Of a stretch of DNA of 64,000 nt, positions 1-9,300 are shown in pieces. The stretch lies in contig CBDCYP010000002.1 of NCBI GenBank assembly GCA_965224235.1, positions 124,001 through 188,000 on the forward strand. The letters are read 5' to 3'. Within the stretch, counting starts at the first letter, position 1. Each line of letters starts with the position of its first letter. Made by a program: the position numbers and the translations under genes. The notes below the pieces were generated by a model that was given only the letters and a program-made list of their open reading frames with translations, was not told where the DNA came from and searched no databases. The stretch comes from G958295935 sp965224235. GTDB taxonomy: Bacteria; Chloroflexota; Dehalococcoidia; Lucifugimonadales; Lucifugimonadaceae.

Positions 1-1
1 C

Positions 2-682
2 GTCGATACGATACTCGCGGATGATCCGGCAGCGACGCTCGGAGGGCTGCAGCAGGCGGTCCGGTCCGGCGCAACTTCCGAACAGCTGGGCGGCGCGGTC
101 GCCTACGCTGCTTTCCTCAGGATGGCCCGCTTCCACACCTCCAACGAGTTCGGGGACTGGGATACCGTCCACAACACTCTCACCGCCGCAAACGCGCTGC
201 ACCAGGCGCTGAAGCGCGCACCGTCGGTCGAGCTCCTCCGCGCCGTGTTCGATACGGCGATCAGCATCTACCTCGACCGCTTCCTGAACATGCCCGCCCA
301 GAGCATGCCCGAACCGGACGGCGCACAGTCCTCGGACGACCTGGGCGCGAGGCTCCTGGAGGCGATGGACTCGCAGCAGCAGGTCGAACAGGCGGCGCGC
401 CTCGTGACCGACTACATCGCGGCCTCTCCGCGCCCGGACGGCCTCCTCTCCGCGCTCGCCCACGCCATGCTGAGGGAGGACTCGACCTTCCACCACTTCC
501 AGATCGTCGACGCTGCGGTGAAGCAATACGAGGAGCGCCGGGGAACCGACGCGGCCCGGCACGTGCTGGTCGGCGCGGCCAGGTTCCTGGCTGCTCACTA
601 CCCGACGCCCAGAGCCGTGAATCAGACCTTCAATATCGCCGTCCGCCTCCAGCGCGGCGACGAGATCTTCCAAGAGGAGTAG
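2..682 (+). CDS. Rieske-like protein, C-terminal part (5' end outside window)
   Basis: The frame is open from base 2 to a TAG at 680-682, so the gene starts upstream of the window and about 226 residues are visible. The visible part is mostly alpha-helical. It contains the segment HTSNEFGDWDTVHN followed by a Leu/Ala-rich helix, which I recall from C-terminal regions of bacterial Rieske [2Fe-2S]-containing proteins. No Cys-His Rieske ligands lie in the visible part, so that assignment is from memory only. The internal ATG at 122 is unlikely to be the start, because coding character continues upstream of it. An alternative is a conserved helical protein of unknown function. A broken GH32 fragment follows 16 bases downstream. 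Confidence 0.5.
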   Translation, partial: VDTILADDPAATLGGLQQAVRSGATSEQLGGAVAYAAFLRMARFHTSNEFGDWDTVHNTLTAANALHQALKRAPSVELLRAVFDTAISIYLDRFLNMPAQSMPEPDGAQSSDDLGARLLEAMDSQQQVEQAARLVTDYIAASPRPDGLLSALAHAMLREDSTFHHFQIVDAAVKQYEERRGTDAARHVLVGAARFLAAHYPTPRAVNQTFNIAVRLQRGDEIFQEE

Positions 683-698
683 CAGGCTGCGAAGGACC

Positions 699-966
699 TT
701 GGAAGGGGTCGCTTCAACTCGGGCCACATCTCGACTCCGCGTTCCAGAGACGGCGCCGATCCGCCTCGAACCGGACGAACCGCTTCAGCTTCGGGTATTC
801 GTCGACCACAGAGTGGTAGATGTGTTCGCGAAACGGGAAGCAGTCCGTTGCGGCACGGTTCTTTCCCAACCGCCGGGACAGTATGGGCGTCTCCCTGCCC
901 GCCCAGGACAGCGCCGCCGAGCTGCGGTCTTTGGATGCGTGGCAGATGAGGAACATCTACGTTTAG
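699..966 (+). pseudogene. Remnant of a GH32 (invertase/levanase-type) C-terminal domain
   Basis: From about 711 to 875 one frame reads LQLRVFVDHRVVDVFAK, the hallmark strand pair of the GH32 C-terminal beta-sandwich (usually LRVFVDxSVVEVF). From 880 a different frame continues the same domain with SMGVSLPAQDSAAELRSLDA and ends WQMRNIYV-stop at 964-966. Read together the two frames give the natural end of a GH32 enzyme with one frameshift near 875-882. The catalytic five-bladed propeller is absent. No start codon or ribosome site belongs to it, so this is a decayed 3' fragment of a sucrose- or fructan-hydrolysing enzyme. Confidence 0.7.
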
Positions 967-1183
967 CGCTTCTGATGAAGATGAGACTCCCGAAATCTCG
1001 ATCATTCGGAATACGGTTTTCGGCGGAATAGCCGGGCTCGCGTCGTTTGCGCGTTGCCCCGCACCTCCCCAGAGCACCCACAAGAGACGCCCCCCTGCTG
1101 GTGTATTTGGGAACGGGAATGTTGGATGATTTTGCGCGTGTGTGGGACGGGTTGGGGGATCGCGTTGGCCCGTGCCCTACGTG

Positions 1184-1211
1184 GATCCCCGATCGGGGTC
1201 GGGGGTGACGG
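1184..1211. repeat. REP-like palindrome, GATCGGGGTC family (copy 1)
   Basis: The core is GATCCCCGATCGGGGTC followed by GGGGGTGACGG. The first part is nearly self-complementary. Related copies lie at 14554-14581, 49041-49067 and, more diverged, 49160-49188, all between genes. The rest of 967-1248 shows no coding signal. Confidence 0.6.
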
Positions 1212-1248
1212 GTGGATGGCCGCGGTGTGTTGGGGGTGAGGGTTGGGA

Positions 1249-2208
1249 CTATTCGGGGGTTGTCATTTTGAGGAGGGCGCGGCTGATCCGGAGGCGGAGG
1301 GCCTCGGCCGATTCGGGGGTCCAGTCGTAGAAGCCTTTGCCGGTTTTCGTGCCGAGTTCGCCCCTGGCAACCATGTCGCTGAGAATTTTTGGGACTGTCG
1401 TGCTGCGATCAATGTCGGGGAACAGTTCGCTATTGATGGTGGCGACAAGGTCCCAGCCGATCTGCTCCCACACCTCGAATGGACCGGCAACCGACATCCG
1501 CCGGCCGAACCCGTACTTGACCACTGCGTCCACGTCCTCAGCCGACGCGACCCCCTGCGCCACCAAGGCGAGGGCTTCCCTGAACAACGCCGCTTGCAGG
1601 CGATTGCCGATGAACCCCAGTATTTCCCGGTTGACCAGAGCCGGTCGCTTGCCCACCCGCAAGAGCAAATCCCGGGCGGTTTCTATTGTCTGTTCCGATG
1701 TCTCCTGTCCCCTGACCAGTTCCACTATCGGTAGCAGGTGCGGCGGATTGAAGTAGTGCGCTACGGCCACCCGGTCGGGCCGGCTGGTGCTGGCGGCGAG
1801 TGCGCTCGGCAAGAAGGTTGACGTGTTACTCAGCAGGACGGTCCGCTCCGGCGCCGCCTTGTCGAGCCTCCGGAAAATGTCCTGCTTGAGTTGCAGGTCC
1901 TCGAAAACCGCTTCGATAACGACGTCTGCGTTTGCGGCGGCGTCCTCGATCTCCGGCACGGGGGTGATTCGCAATATGGCGCGTTCGACGTCGCCGGGGC
2001 CCATGCGCTCCGCCTCGGCCAAGAGTTCGAGGCCCGACCTGGCGCGTGCCATGGCGGACTGGAGAAGTTCCGCGTTTCGGTCGTTGATAGCTACGTCGAT
2101 GCCCGCGGATGCGAATTCGAGGGCGATGCCGTGGCCCATCAGGCCTGCGCCGATCACGGCGACTTTGGTCACGTCCTGGCCGGGTACTGTCTTTAACGAA
2201 TTTGTCAT
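1249..2208 (-). CDS. 3-hydroxyacyl-CoA dehydrogenase
   Basis: This 319-residue NAD-dependent enzyme would oxidise (S)-3-hydroxyacyl-CoA to 3-ketoacyl-CoA in fatty-acid or acid degradation. The N-terminal Rossmann domain carries GAGLMG (residues 20-25) with the acidic end of beta-2 at IND. The catalytic HYFNP motif has His151, with its partner Glu at 163 in IVELVRG. The C-terminal helical dimerisation domain contains NREILGFIGNRL and ends in the usual GLG-like segment. The length matches stand-alone dehydrogenases of the 3-hydroxybutyryl-CoA dehydrogenase type rather than the long bifunctional FadB type. The gene ends just before a short intergenic region and starts next to a MITE. Substrate chain length cannot be read from the sequence. 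Confidence 0.88.
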   Translation of the reverse strand: MTNSLKTVPGQDVTKVAVIGAGLMGHGIALEFASAGIDVAINDRNAELLQSAMARARSGLELLAEAERMGPGDVERAILRITPVPEIEDAAANADVVIEAVFEDLQLKQDIFRRLDKAAPERTVLLSNTSTFLPSALAASTSRPDRVAVAHYFNPPHLLPIVELVRGQETSEQTIETARDLLLRVGKRPALVNREILGFIGNRLQAALFREALALVAQGVASAEDVDAVVKYGFGRRMSVAGPFEVWEQIGWDLVATINSELFPDIDRSTTVPKILSDMVARGELGTKTGKGFYDWTPESAEALRLRISRALLKMTTPE

Positions 2209-2245
2209 GGCGTTTCTTCGGTTAAGGCGGCTCGCGCTGGCTGGT

Positions 2246-2375
2246 TATACCAATTCGTTTTGATCAGGCCATATGCATTGCCGGGGGTGGGTGTTCCAGG
2301 GCAGGGACAGGGTGTGTTTCAAACCCACCCCTACCGGTACGTTATTCGTGGCTTGGCTAAAACGAATTGATATTA
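2246..2375. mobile_element. MITE-like element, TACCAATTCG ends (copy 1)
   Basis: The left end is TATACCAATTCGTTTT (2246-2261) and the right end AAAACGAATTGATATTA (2359-2375), an imperfect inverted repeat about 130 bp apart with no internal ORF. The interior carries a GTTTCAAACCCACCCCTAC block like the RAYT-associated palindrome at 16.5 kb. A second copy lies at 28321-28448. The TAA stop of the following minus-strand enolase-superfamily gene (2373-2375) lies within the right terminal repeat. Confidence 0.65.
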
Positions 2376-3500
2376 GACGGCGTAGGCGACCGAGCCGTCG
2401 TTCCTGAGCGGTATGCCGGTGAGGTTACGGGGCTCGAACGGCGTACTGGCCACGAGGTCGTCGTCAAGCTCGACTCCGATGCCAGGCGCGTCGGGGACGG
2501 GAATGTACCCGCCCTCCCTCTTCAGGGCAGTTCGGAAGACGCGATTGTGTTCGCCTTCGTCGGTTTTCGAGTACTCCTGCACGATGAAGTTGGGGATTGA
2601 GGCGTCTAGCTGTACTGCGGCGGCCGTGAGGATCGGGCCGAGGAAGTTATGTGTGACGATGGCGGCGTGGTAGGACTCTGCGAGGGCAGCGATCTTCTTG
2701 CACTGCGTCAGGCCTCCGCCGAGTCCGAGGTCCGGACGCACGTACTGGCTGCCGCCGGCCACCAACAGTTCCCTGAACTCCCAGATATTGTGCATCCGCT
2801 CTCCGTTGGCGACGGGGATCGAGATGCGCTTCGCCACTTCGGCCTGCGAGACGATGCTGTCGATCTGGACGGGGTCCTCGTAGAACAGCGGGTGGAACTC
2901 CGCCACGGCCTCCGCTACGGGTATGGCGGTCGTCGGGGTCAGCTTCCGGTGCATTTCGAGGATGATGTCGACATCCATGCCCGCGCCTTCCCTCAACGCG
3001 GCCACCTGATCCCGGGTAGCGCTTATCATGCGGGCCAGGGTCATGTCCTGGAACCCGTCAGGGATGGGGTCGATCTTCACCGCGGTGAACCCCTCCTCCG
3101 CGGCCTCTCTGGCCTTGGCGCGCACGTCGTCGGGGCCGCCTCCTCCCATCAGGAGGTGCAGGCGTATGCGGTCCCGGCACAACCCGCCGAGCAACTGCCA
3201 CGCCGGAGCGTCGTAGTGTTTGCCCTTGATGTCCCAAAGCGCTATGTCGACCGCGCTCAGGGCGCCCGATACGGCCGATCCCCGAAACGGGGCCATGCGG
3301 TAGAGGTACTGCCAGTGGTGTTCGATGCGAAGCGGGTCCTGCCCGACGAGATGATCGGCGAAGGCATGGACGATGCGCTCCGTGGCCTCGGGGTAGCCCC
3401 AGCAGGCGGACTGGCCAACCCCACTGATCCCGTTATCGGTGTGGATGCGCACGATATGATTACTGCCTAGGAGTAGCGATTCAACCTTTTCGATCTTCAT
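2373..3500 (-). CDS. Mandelate racemase/muconate-lactonizing family enzyme, galactonate dehydratase-like
   Basis: This enolase-superfamily enzyme has 375 residues, the usual length. It would abstract the proton alpha to a carboxylate and, in the DgoD subgroup, dehydrate sugar acids. The N-terminal capping domain runs to about residue 115 and a (beta/alpha)8 barrel follows. Likely metal ligands are Glu182 (ILEMH), Glu208 (FYEDP) and Glu234 (NGERM). His284 in THNFLGP is the probable barrel base. The GERMHNIWEFRELL and THNFLGPI segments resemble galactonate dehydratase more than muconate-lactonizing enzyme. Residue 182 is Glu where DgoD has Asp, so the substrate is uncertain. The last codons and stop overlap the terminal repeat of a MITE, which may have reshaped the C-terminus. 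Confidence 0.8.
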   Translation of the reverse strand: MKIEKVESLLLGSNHIVRIHTDNGISGVGQSACWGYPEATERIVHAFADHLVGQDPLRIEHHWQYLYRMAPFRGSAVSGALSAVDIALWDIKGKHYDAPAWQLLGGLCRDRIRLHLLMGGGGPDDVRAKAREAAEEGFTAVKIDPIPDGFQDMTLARMISATRDQVAALREGAGMDVDIILEMHRKLTPTTAIPVAEAVAEFHPLFYEDPVQIDSIVSQAEVAKRISIPVANGERMHNIWEFRELLVAGGSQYVRPDLGLGGGLTQCKKIAALAESYHAAIVTHNFLGPILTAAAVQLDASIPNFIVQEYSKTDEGEHNRVFRTALKREGGYIPVPDAPGIGVELDDDLVASTPFEPRNLTGIPLRNDGSVAYAV

Positions 3501-3596
3501 TTTTGGCTCCTGTGGGCTTCCGGGCGGTAGGTGGTCCCCGGATCGGTCTGAATGATACGCATGAGCGCGGCGGCGTGTGCGGGCAATGCCGTCAGG

Positions 3597-4340
3597 CTAC
3601 ACGGAGCGCATTGCGGTGAGTAACTGTTCAAATTCTGCCATGCAGGTTACCCGGGGGTGGGCCGTATACGCGGTGTGACCGCTGAAACGGTCCATCAATA
3701 TGGGCCAGATTCCGGCTGAGCGCGCGCCCTCTACGTCCGATTCGATTTGGTCGCCTACGTGGACGGCTTCTGCCGGACGGACGCCAGCCTTCGACAGCGC
3801 GGCATGGAATATGGCGGGATGAGGTTTTTCTGCGCCGGCGTCGCCCGACGTGATTGCAAAATCGATATGGCCGGAAAGTCCCATGGAGTCGACCAACGCG
3901 CTTCCGGTGGAGCTGACGTTCGAGATCAATCCGGTAAGCAGGCCTGAATTCCTTATGCGGCCCATGGCCGGGATGACGTCATCGAACAAGACTAGCCCGT
4001 ATCTCTGGGAGCGGACCTTTTTCCAGACTGCGGCTGAGGTTTCCAAATCGACGGAATGACCGGCGCCCTCGAGCACCAACTGTTCGAACTGCGCGAAGAA
4101 CCGGACCTGCCTGGAAGCGTTCATGTTTCGAACCGGCGCGGTCGCATTTTGGCGCGACATGAACTGGTCCGCGAGGTGGTATCCCCTGTCGACGCCCTCC
4201 GCTGTAAGCGCCATGCCAAACTCGGCGGCGGCATTTGCCTGGATAACTTCACGGGGAGGATGGAACGTGGCCAACGTGCCGTAGAGATCGAAGAAAACGG
4301 CTCGAATGATGTGCGGTTGTGCGGGTTGTGGCAAGCTCAT
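3597..4340 (-). CDS. HAD-superfamily hydrolase
   Basis: The product is a 247-residue haloacid dehalogenase-like phosphatase. Motif I is VFFDLYGTL, with nucleophile Asp and a DLY variant as in 2-haloacid dehalogenase/YjjG-type members. Motif II is LISNVSSTGS and motif IV is HVGDQIESDVEGARSAG, preceded by the motif-III Lys in GAEKPHPAIF. The start at 4340 is chosen because its ATG overlaps the TGA of comF (ATGA, 4337-4340), which indicates translational coupling. A longer reading to 4424 has no family similarity at its front. The substrate is not evident; phosphoglycolate- or nucleotide-phosphatase-like roles are possible. Confidence 0.85.
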   Translation of the reverse strand: MSLPQPAQPHIIRAVFFDLYGTLATFHPPREVIQANAAAEFGMALTAEGVDRGYHLADQFMSRQNATAPVRNMNASRQVRFFAQFEQLVLEGAGHSVDLETSAAVWKKVRSQRYGLVLFDDVIPAMGRIRNSGLLTGLISNVSSTGSALVDSMGLSGHIDFAITSGDAGAEKPHPAIFHAALSKAGVRPAEAVHVGDQIESDVEGARSAGIWPILMDRFSGHTAYTAHPRVTCMAEFEQLLTAMRSV

Positions 4341-5056
4341 AGTTCCCTCGCCAGTACAGCCGCCCTGACGCTCTTGGCGCCGGCCCGGGACAGGGCTATG
4401 GCACATGCGCCCAGAGTGCTGCACGTCGTGGCGACGTCGTCGATCAGCAAGACTCGTTTGCCGTCCACTTCGTTCGATGCGGTAAATGCGTTGCGAACGC
4501 CTGCCGATCTGGCCGCCTCGTTTTTGGCCTGCGCTTGCGGAGGGTTGTCGGTGACCCTGGTAAGCAGGTTCGTCGACAGGTGGGCGCCGAGGCGCGCCGC
4601 CACGGGCCGGGCGATGAGTTCGGCCTGGTTGTAGCCGCGGGACCGCAGTCTGCGGTGGTGCAACGGCACGGGCACGACCACGTCGATGTTCTTGTGCCGC
4701 CCGTGCGCGGCCTCGGCCAATTCTGCGCCGAGGAGGGGAGCGATGGCCCGCAGGTCACGATATTTGAGGGCGTGAACTGCGTCCTTGATCGCCCCTTCGA
4801 AATGGAATACGCCGGTGAGTCTTGCGAGGGCTGGCGGCGATGCGGCGCATTTCCCGCATCGATTGTCCTGTTCGATTTGCATCCCGCACGTCCGGCACGC
4901 GCCGCCGCCGATCCTTTCTGCATCGTGGAGGCACGTGTCGCAGAGCAACCGCCCTTCTGTGTTGCAGTGGACGCAGGTCTGGGGGAAAACCAGGTCCGTA
5001 ACGTGCCGCAAGGCGGATTCCAGGGTGGATGCCAACTGCATGTTTTCCTCATTCAA
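4337..5056 (-). CDS. comF: ComF family protein (phosphoribosyltransferase fold)
   Basis: The protein has 239 residues with the ComF layout. An N-terminal zinc-ribbon holds three Cys pairs (CVHC, CDTC, CRTC, then CGKC). A central VVVPVPLHHRRLRSRGYNQ segment is diagnostic of the family. The C-terminal PRPP-loop is VLLIDDVATTCST (about residues 206-218). ComF proteins act in natural transformation, possibly in handling incoming DNA or nucleotides, although many genomes carry one without the other competence genes and none are seen here. The downstream HAD gene overlaps it by four bases, so the two form one unit. The gene is divergent from hpf, leaving about 85 bp for both promoters. Confidence 0.9.
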   Translation of the reverse strand: MNEENMQLASTLESALRHVTDLVFPQTCVHCNTEGRLLCDTCLHDAERIGGGACRTCGMQIEQDNRCGKCAASPPALARLTGVFHFEGAIKDAVHALKYRDLRAIAPLLGAELAEAAHGRHKNIDVVVPVPLHHRRLRSRGYNQAELIARPVAARLGAHLSTNLLTRVTDNPPQAQAKNEAARSAGVRNAFTASNEVDGKRVLLIDDVATTCSTLGACAIALSRAGAKSVRAAVLAREL

Positions 5057-5140
5057 GCCTGTCGGCGGCCGTATAATTCGCGGAAAGTCCTGATTGGATC
5101 AGGCGCAAATCGATCCGGCCGAGGACGGCAGACAGAGCTG

Positions 5141-5722
5141 ATGGAACTAAAAATTACCACTCACCACACCACGTTGACCGACGCGATCAGAATGTACGCG
5201 GAGAAGCGTCTGTCGAAACTCGACCGGAGATTCCGCGAGTCTCTGCCGGTCAACCTCCTGATCAGGAAAGAAAATACCAGACGCGAAGAGGACCGGTACG
5301 TCGCTGAGGTTACCGTCCGCCTGCGCAGGGGCATCATCCGGGGTGAGGAGCGAGGGTCGTCGCCGTACGCAGCCATTGACCTGGTCGAAAACAAAATAGA
5401 CCGCAGAATCCGGCGCTACAAGACCAGGTTCTTTAACCGCAGGCGTTCTGCTACGAGGTTCGAGTCGGACATCGCCGGGCAAATGACAGATCATACGGCC
5501 GACACGGACAACGTGGTCGAGCTCCGGGACGGCGTGCTGGTTCGCACGAAACGCCACGAGGTGCTTCCCATGGACGTCGAAGAGGCTGCGGGACGAATGG
5601 ACTTGCTGGGCCACAACTTCTTCCTGTTTCTGAATAACGAAACGGGGACGTACAACGTGGTGTACCGGCGGCACGACAACGACTACGGGCTCATCGTTCC
5701 GGACGTCGGAAGCGGCGATTAG
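5141..5722 (+). CDS. hpf: Long-form ribosome hibernation promoting factor
   Basis: The product has 193 residues. The N-terminal S30AE/YfiA-like domain (about 1-100) begins MELKITTHHTTLTDAIRMYA and has the basic helix typical of ribosome binding. A Glu/Asp-rich linker leads to the C-terminal dimerisation domain (about 130-190), containing VLPMDVEEAAGRMDLLGHNF and YNVVYRRHDNDYGLI. Long HPF dimerises 70S ribosomes into inactive 100S particles in stationary phase or starvation. The ATG at 5141 is chosen because it starts the domain exactly; the frame happens to be open far upstream, antisense to comF. The stop overlaps the stop of the convergent kinase gene (5719-5722). Confidence 0.92.
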   Translation: MELKITTHHTTLTDAIRMYAEKRLSKLDRRFRESLPVNLLIRKENTRREEDRYVAEVTVRLRRGIIRGEERGSSPYAAIDLVENKIDRRIRRYKTRFFNRRRSATRFESDIAGQMTDHTADTDNVVELRDGVLVRTKRHEVLPMDVEEAAGRMDLLGHNFFLFLNNETGTYNVVYRRHDNDYGLIVPDVGSGD

Positions 5723-6285
5723 CCGGTTCGTTCGAGCTCGTGAACCTCGTAGAAGCGGTCCAGTTCCAAGGGCGAATCTATCCGAATGACCGGCGTGTTG
5801 TCCCTAACCAATTTGGCCAAATTCTCGCCCCGCCTGCGTTGCATTGAGGGGTTTTTGAGATGCCAAAGCCACAGCGCATCGGGCCCGAACAATTTGGACC
5901 ACTCTTCGTAGTTGTCGCCGCAGATACGGCGTTTGTCCATGGCGCGCCTGATGGAACGCAGGACGACTCGCCATAATACTACGCGCCACGGCATATTGAC
6001 CCAGATAACTGTGTCGGCCTGCCCCACTGCGAGTCCGCCGATAACGCTGAGGTAGTTTCCATCACATATCCACCCGGCGGGCATTGACTCGATGGTGGTT
6101 CCCACAATCAGGGCAGTCTCGCAGGATGGCCGCACTTTCCAGCCGGGCAGCCAATAGATCGCGTCGAGTTCTATTACCGGCAGGCCCTTTTTCGCGTCCA
6201 ACGCCCTGCCCAACGAGGACTTGCCGCCGCCGCCGACTACGGATATCCGGTTCCCAAGAGGGTGGTCGAGTTGGGCTAATCGCAT
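5719..6285 (-). CDS. P-loop kinase-like protein of the FlaR/adenylate-kinase-like group
   Basis: The protein has 188 residues. The N-terminus has beta-1 and a glycine loop ISVVGGGGKSSLGRAL, then PVIELDAIYWLPGW, which matches the LD.i.w.p.W signature of the DNA topology modulation FlaR-like NTPases. A GNYLSVIGGLAVGQADTVIW segment follows, and a lid with RRICGDNYEEW. The P-loop reads GGGGKSS, about two residues shorter than the canonical GxxxxGK[ST], which is unusual. The function is unknown; a small-molecule or nucleotide kinase is likely. The stop codon overlaps that of hpf on the other strand by four bases, so the transcripts converge. Confidence 0.7.
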   Translation of the reverse strand: MRLAQLDHPLGNRISVVGGGGKSSLGRALDAKKGLPVIELDAIYWLPGWKVRPSCETALIVGTTIESMPAGWICDGNYLSVIGGLAVGQADTVIWVNMPWRVVLWRVVLRSIRRAMDKRRICGDNYEEWSKLFGPDALWLWHLKNPSMQRRRGENLAKLVRDNTPVIRIDSPLELDRFYEVHELERTG

Positions 6286-6360
6286 TTTGGCCGGGCGTGA
6301 TTTGCGGGTCGTCGAACGGGTGCCTTCGGCAGGCCGGGCGGCGATTGACGCGGGTCCGGC

Positions 6361-9300
6361 CTATGAATCGCCCGTTGCAGACTCGTCGGGATCAAGGGGC
6401 TTGTACTCGTAGATCGTGGTCCATTCGTCCTCGTAGAACGTGGTCAGACCTTGTTCTTTCATTCGCCCAAACTTTGCAAGGCTGATTTCGGGGTAAAGGT
6501 TGCGTTCGAGTTGGCCGAGGATAACGTAGCGGACGCCGAACTCGTCGAGTATTTTGAGTGCGGTGTTCTCGTTGATTGTCCGGTAGAAGCGGTCCACCTT
6601 GTCCCTGCGCTCTGTCACGGCGTAGGCGTATCCGACGCGTTGCTGGCGTTGGTGCCAGTCCCAGCCGACGACCGACGGCAGGCCGGTGTAGACCGAGAAG
6701 CGGTTCCCCCAGCGGTAGAGGTCGGTCAGGCCCTCGATGATGACAGGGGAGCCCTCGACCGCTGTCTGCATGTGTCTGATGGCCGGCCGCTCGTTGCCCA
6801 GTTCGACGGCGCCCGATTCGTCGACGAACGCCGCATCGTCCATGTACGCCATGCCGTCGATGCCGGGGCCGATCGTATCGAATCGGTTGACGATCCTCGC
6901 CCTCGTGCCGAGGACCGGGTAGATGAGAATGCCGATGGCCAGCACGGCGAATACGGCGAGCCAGACGGTTCTGCCGACCGTCAATTTCCTGAGCGAGAAG
7001 TAGCCAGCCTCGGTCAGCGCCCACACGAAGTAGGCCGACGAGAGGGCGAACAGGACCCATGCCTGTAGATAGAACTTGAACACCGTATTCATTCGGCCGA
7101 TGTCGCCCTCGACGGTGATGAGTTCTACTCCGCCGCCGAGTAGCAGCGCGACCGCGGCTATGGCCATGGCCGCGAAGACGTAGCGGCTTTCGGGCCTGAA
7201 ACTGAGCGCGGTGATCAGGCCAACTGCGCCGAGGACCAGGGCCGCACCGATCGTGATGGCCGCCGTCGCGTATCCGGCCAATATCGAGGCCAGGAGTCCG
7301 CTCGCAGCCAGCGCCGCGATCACCTGCAGGCCTATCCACGCCGACCCGCGGCGTTCCAGAACGGCTTTGAGACCTCGCCGGTTCGCTAGCATTCCTCCCC
7401 GCCAGTGATGGGTGAACCACGTGAGCAATATGAACAGGAAAATGCTGTGTATGACGAGGTAGCGCCAGAAGGGTGTGCGAGTCTCGCTCAGACCCAGCCC
7501 GTTGTTGAACAGCTCGAAGTTCTGATGGAAAGGCAGGAAGATGAGGTAACCGACGGCGGCGACGAATACCCATTTCGCCAGACCTGCTCCGATACGGTTC
7601 GAGACCCCCGCCGCCGGCCCCATCAACTCGCCGCCAAGCACAAAGATGCCGGCCAAAAACAGCGCGGTCGGGAAGTCCCATGCGTTGATGATCCGCAGCG
7701 CGCCTATCACCAACCCCAGCAACGCCAACGCTCCCCACGTCTCAACTTTCGGCCTGCGCACGCCGGACCTGGCGAGCACAGCGATCCCCAGGCCCAGAGC
7801 CATTATGGTGAACGGTATGGCGATGAGGTGGGCGTGAAGGTCGGCGTACAGGAACGTAAAGAACGGGAATTCGGTTATCTCGTGGCCGGGCGAATCGGGG
7901 GCCATCATTCGTGAACTTTGCCAATAGTCGAAACCGGGCGCAGGTATCCGATCGATAACCGCCGCTCTGAACTTCTCACCAAGCTGGATCAGGCCGTCGA
8001 TGTTTCCGGCGACGGCTGTGAGCACGGCGGCCGCGAGACCGGCGTAGATCGGTGACCTCATCGAACCGAGGGGAACGCCTCTCGATCTGAGAGTCAAGGC
8101 GGCCAGGTTGTAGACCACGGAGAACGCCGCGCCGGCTGTCATGGCGAACAGCATCGGCACGGCAATGTTGTAGGCCACGTGAGGGACTATTCCGGTGAGG
8201 CGGAGCATCGTCGCGACAATGAATTGGCCGTAGTAGTAGTAGTTTAGAAAGCCGCCGGCGAACCACGGGTCGTAAGGAGGCATCGTCGTCGAACGCGCAA
8301 CGGCGTTGAGGTATGCGAAGTCCATGGGCTTTTCGCCGCCTCGCCAGGGGTGCCACAGATCGGGATTGGCTATCCTCACGGCCAGGAACGCCAGGAATGC
8401 GATGAGGAACAACGCTTCGAGGCCGAGCGCCATGCGCCAACGTTGTTTCACGTACCCGGCGATCTCACCCCCGTAACGCCACCAGGCCAACGTCGACAGT
8501 CCGGTTGTGGCCAGCAGGGCGACGATCACCGAACCGAAACTGAAACCCATCAAGCCATAGCTCGCCAGCAGCCACGCGATGGTGGCGACCAGCAACAGGC
8601 CGAGGGGCTTTGCCAGCAGGTAACCCCGGTCCGGCAACGGCCTGAACACCACGTACGCAAGAGGCATTGCGGCCAATGCCACCAGTTGAATCGCAATAAG
8701 CCACACGAAAGGCGCCGCAGCGTTGGGCAACCCCCGCAGAAACGCGACGTCGGTCCAGGTGCCGCCGGCCCGCTGAACCTTCGCCGCATCTTCGCTGAGC
8801 AACAGCCCGACTGGGCGATCGGGCGGCGCCAGGCTGGTCTCGAATCCGAGGAGGCTGATGATCTCCGCCTGGTCCAGCCGCGCCGTGTTTTCAAACACAA
8901 AGCTCTTCGGATGGTCGTACACCGTAAAGCTCTCGTCCGCCCATCCGAACCTGAAAGTGGCGAGCGCGCCGGCCGGGGGTTCGTACTCGGCGGCCGAGAA
9001 GTCTACCCTGGCGAACGGATCGTCGTCGTAGGCGACCCCGAGGAACGAGGCGGTCTTGTCAGCCGAGTAGGCCAGTTCGTACCCGAGCGAGCCGTCGAAC
9101 AACGCTTCGTAGTAGAGGGTGGTTACCGGGTAGCGTTCCGGCAGTCTAGGGATCGTTCCGTAGAGCCGGTTGCTGAACAACACGAGGTACTCGGCTTCGG
9201 CGAGTTGCATGGCGATCTGGTCGAACTTTTCCCGCGAGTCGGGGTTGTAGAGGTCGAGCCGGTCGAAATACAGGCCGGGTATGTGCGGGATCCCTTCCTC

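Noticed and set aside
622..1083. Minus-strand open frames over the GH32 remnant
   Set aside because: They are shadows of the GH32 fragment, whose motifs read on the plus strand.
4535..5140. Long in-frame upstream extension of hpf
   Set aside because: It runs antisense through comF and has no HPF similarity; the ATG at 5141 starts the domain exactly.
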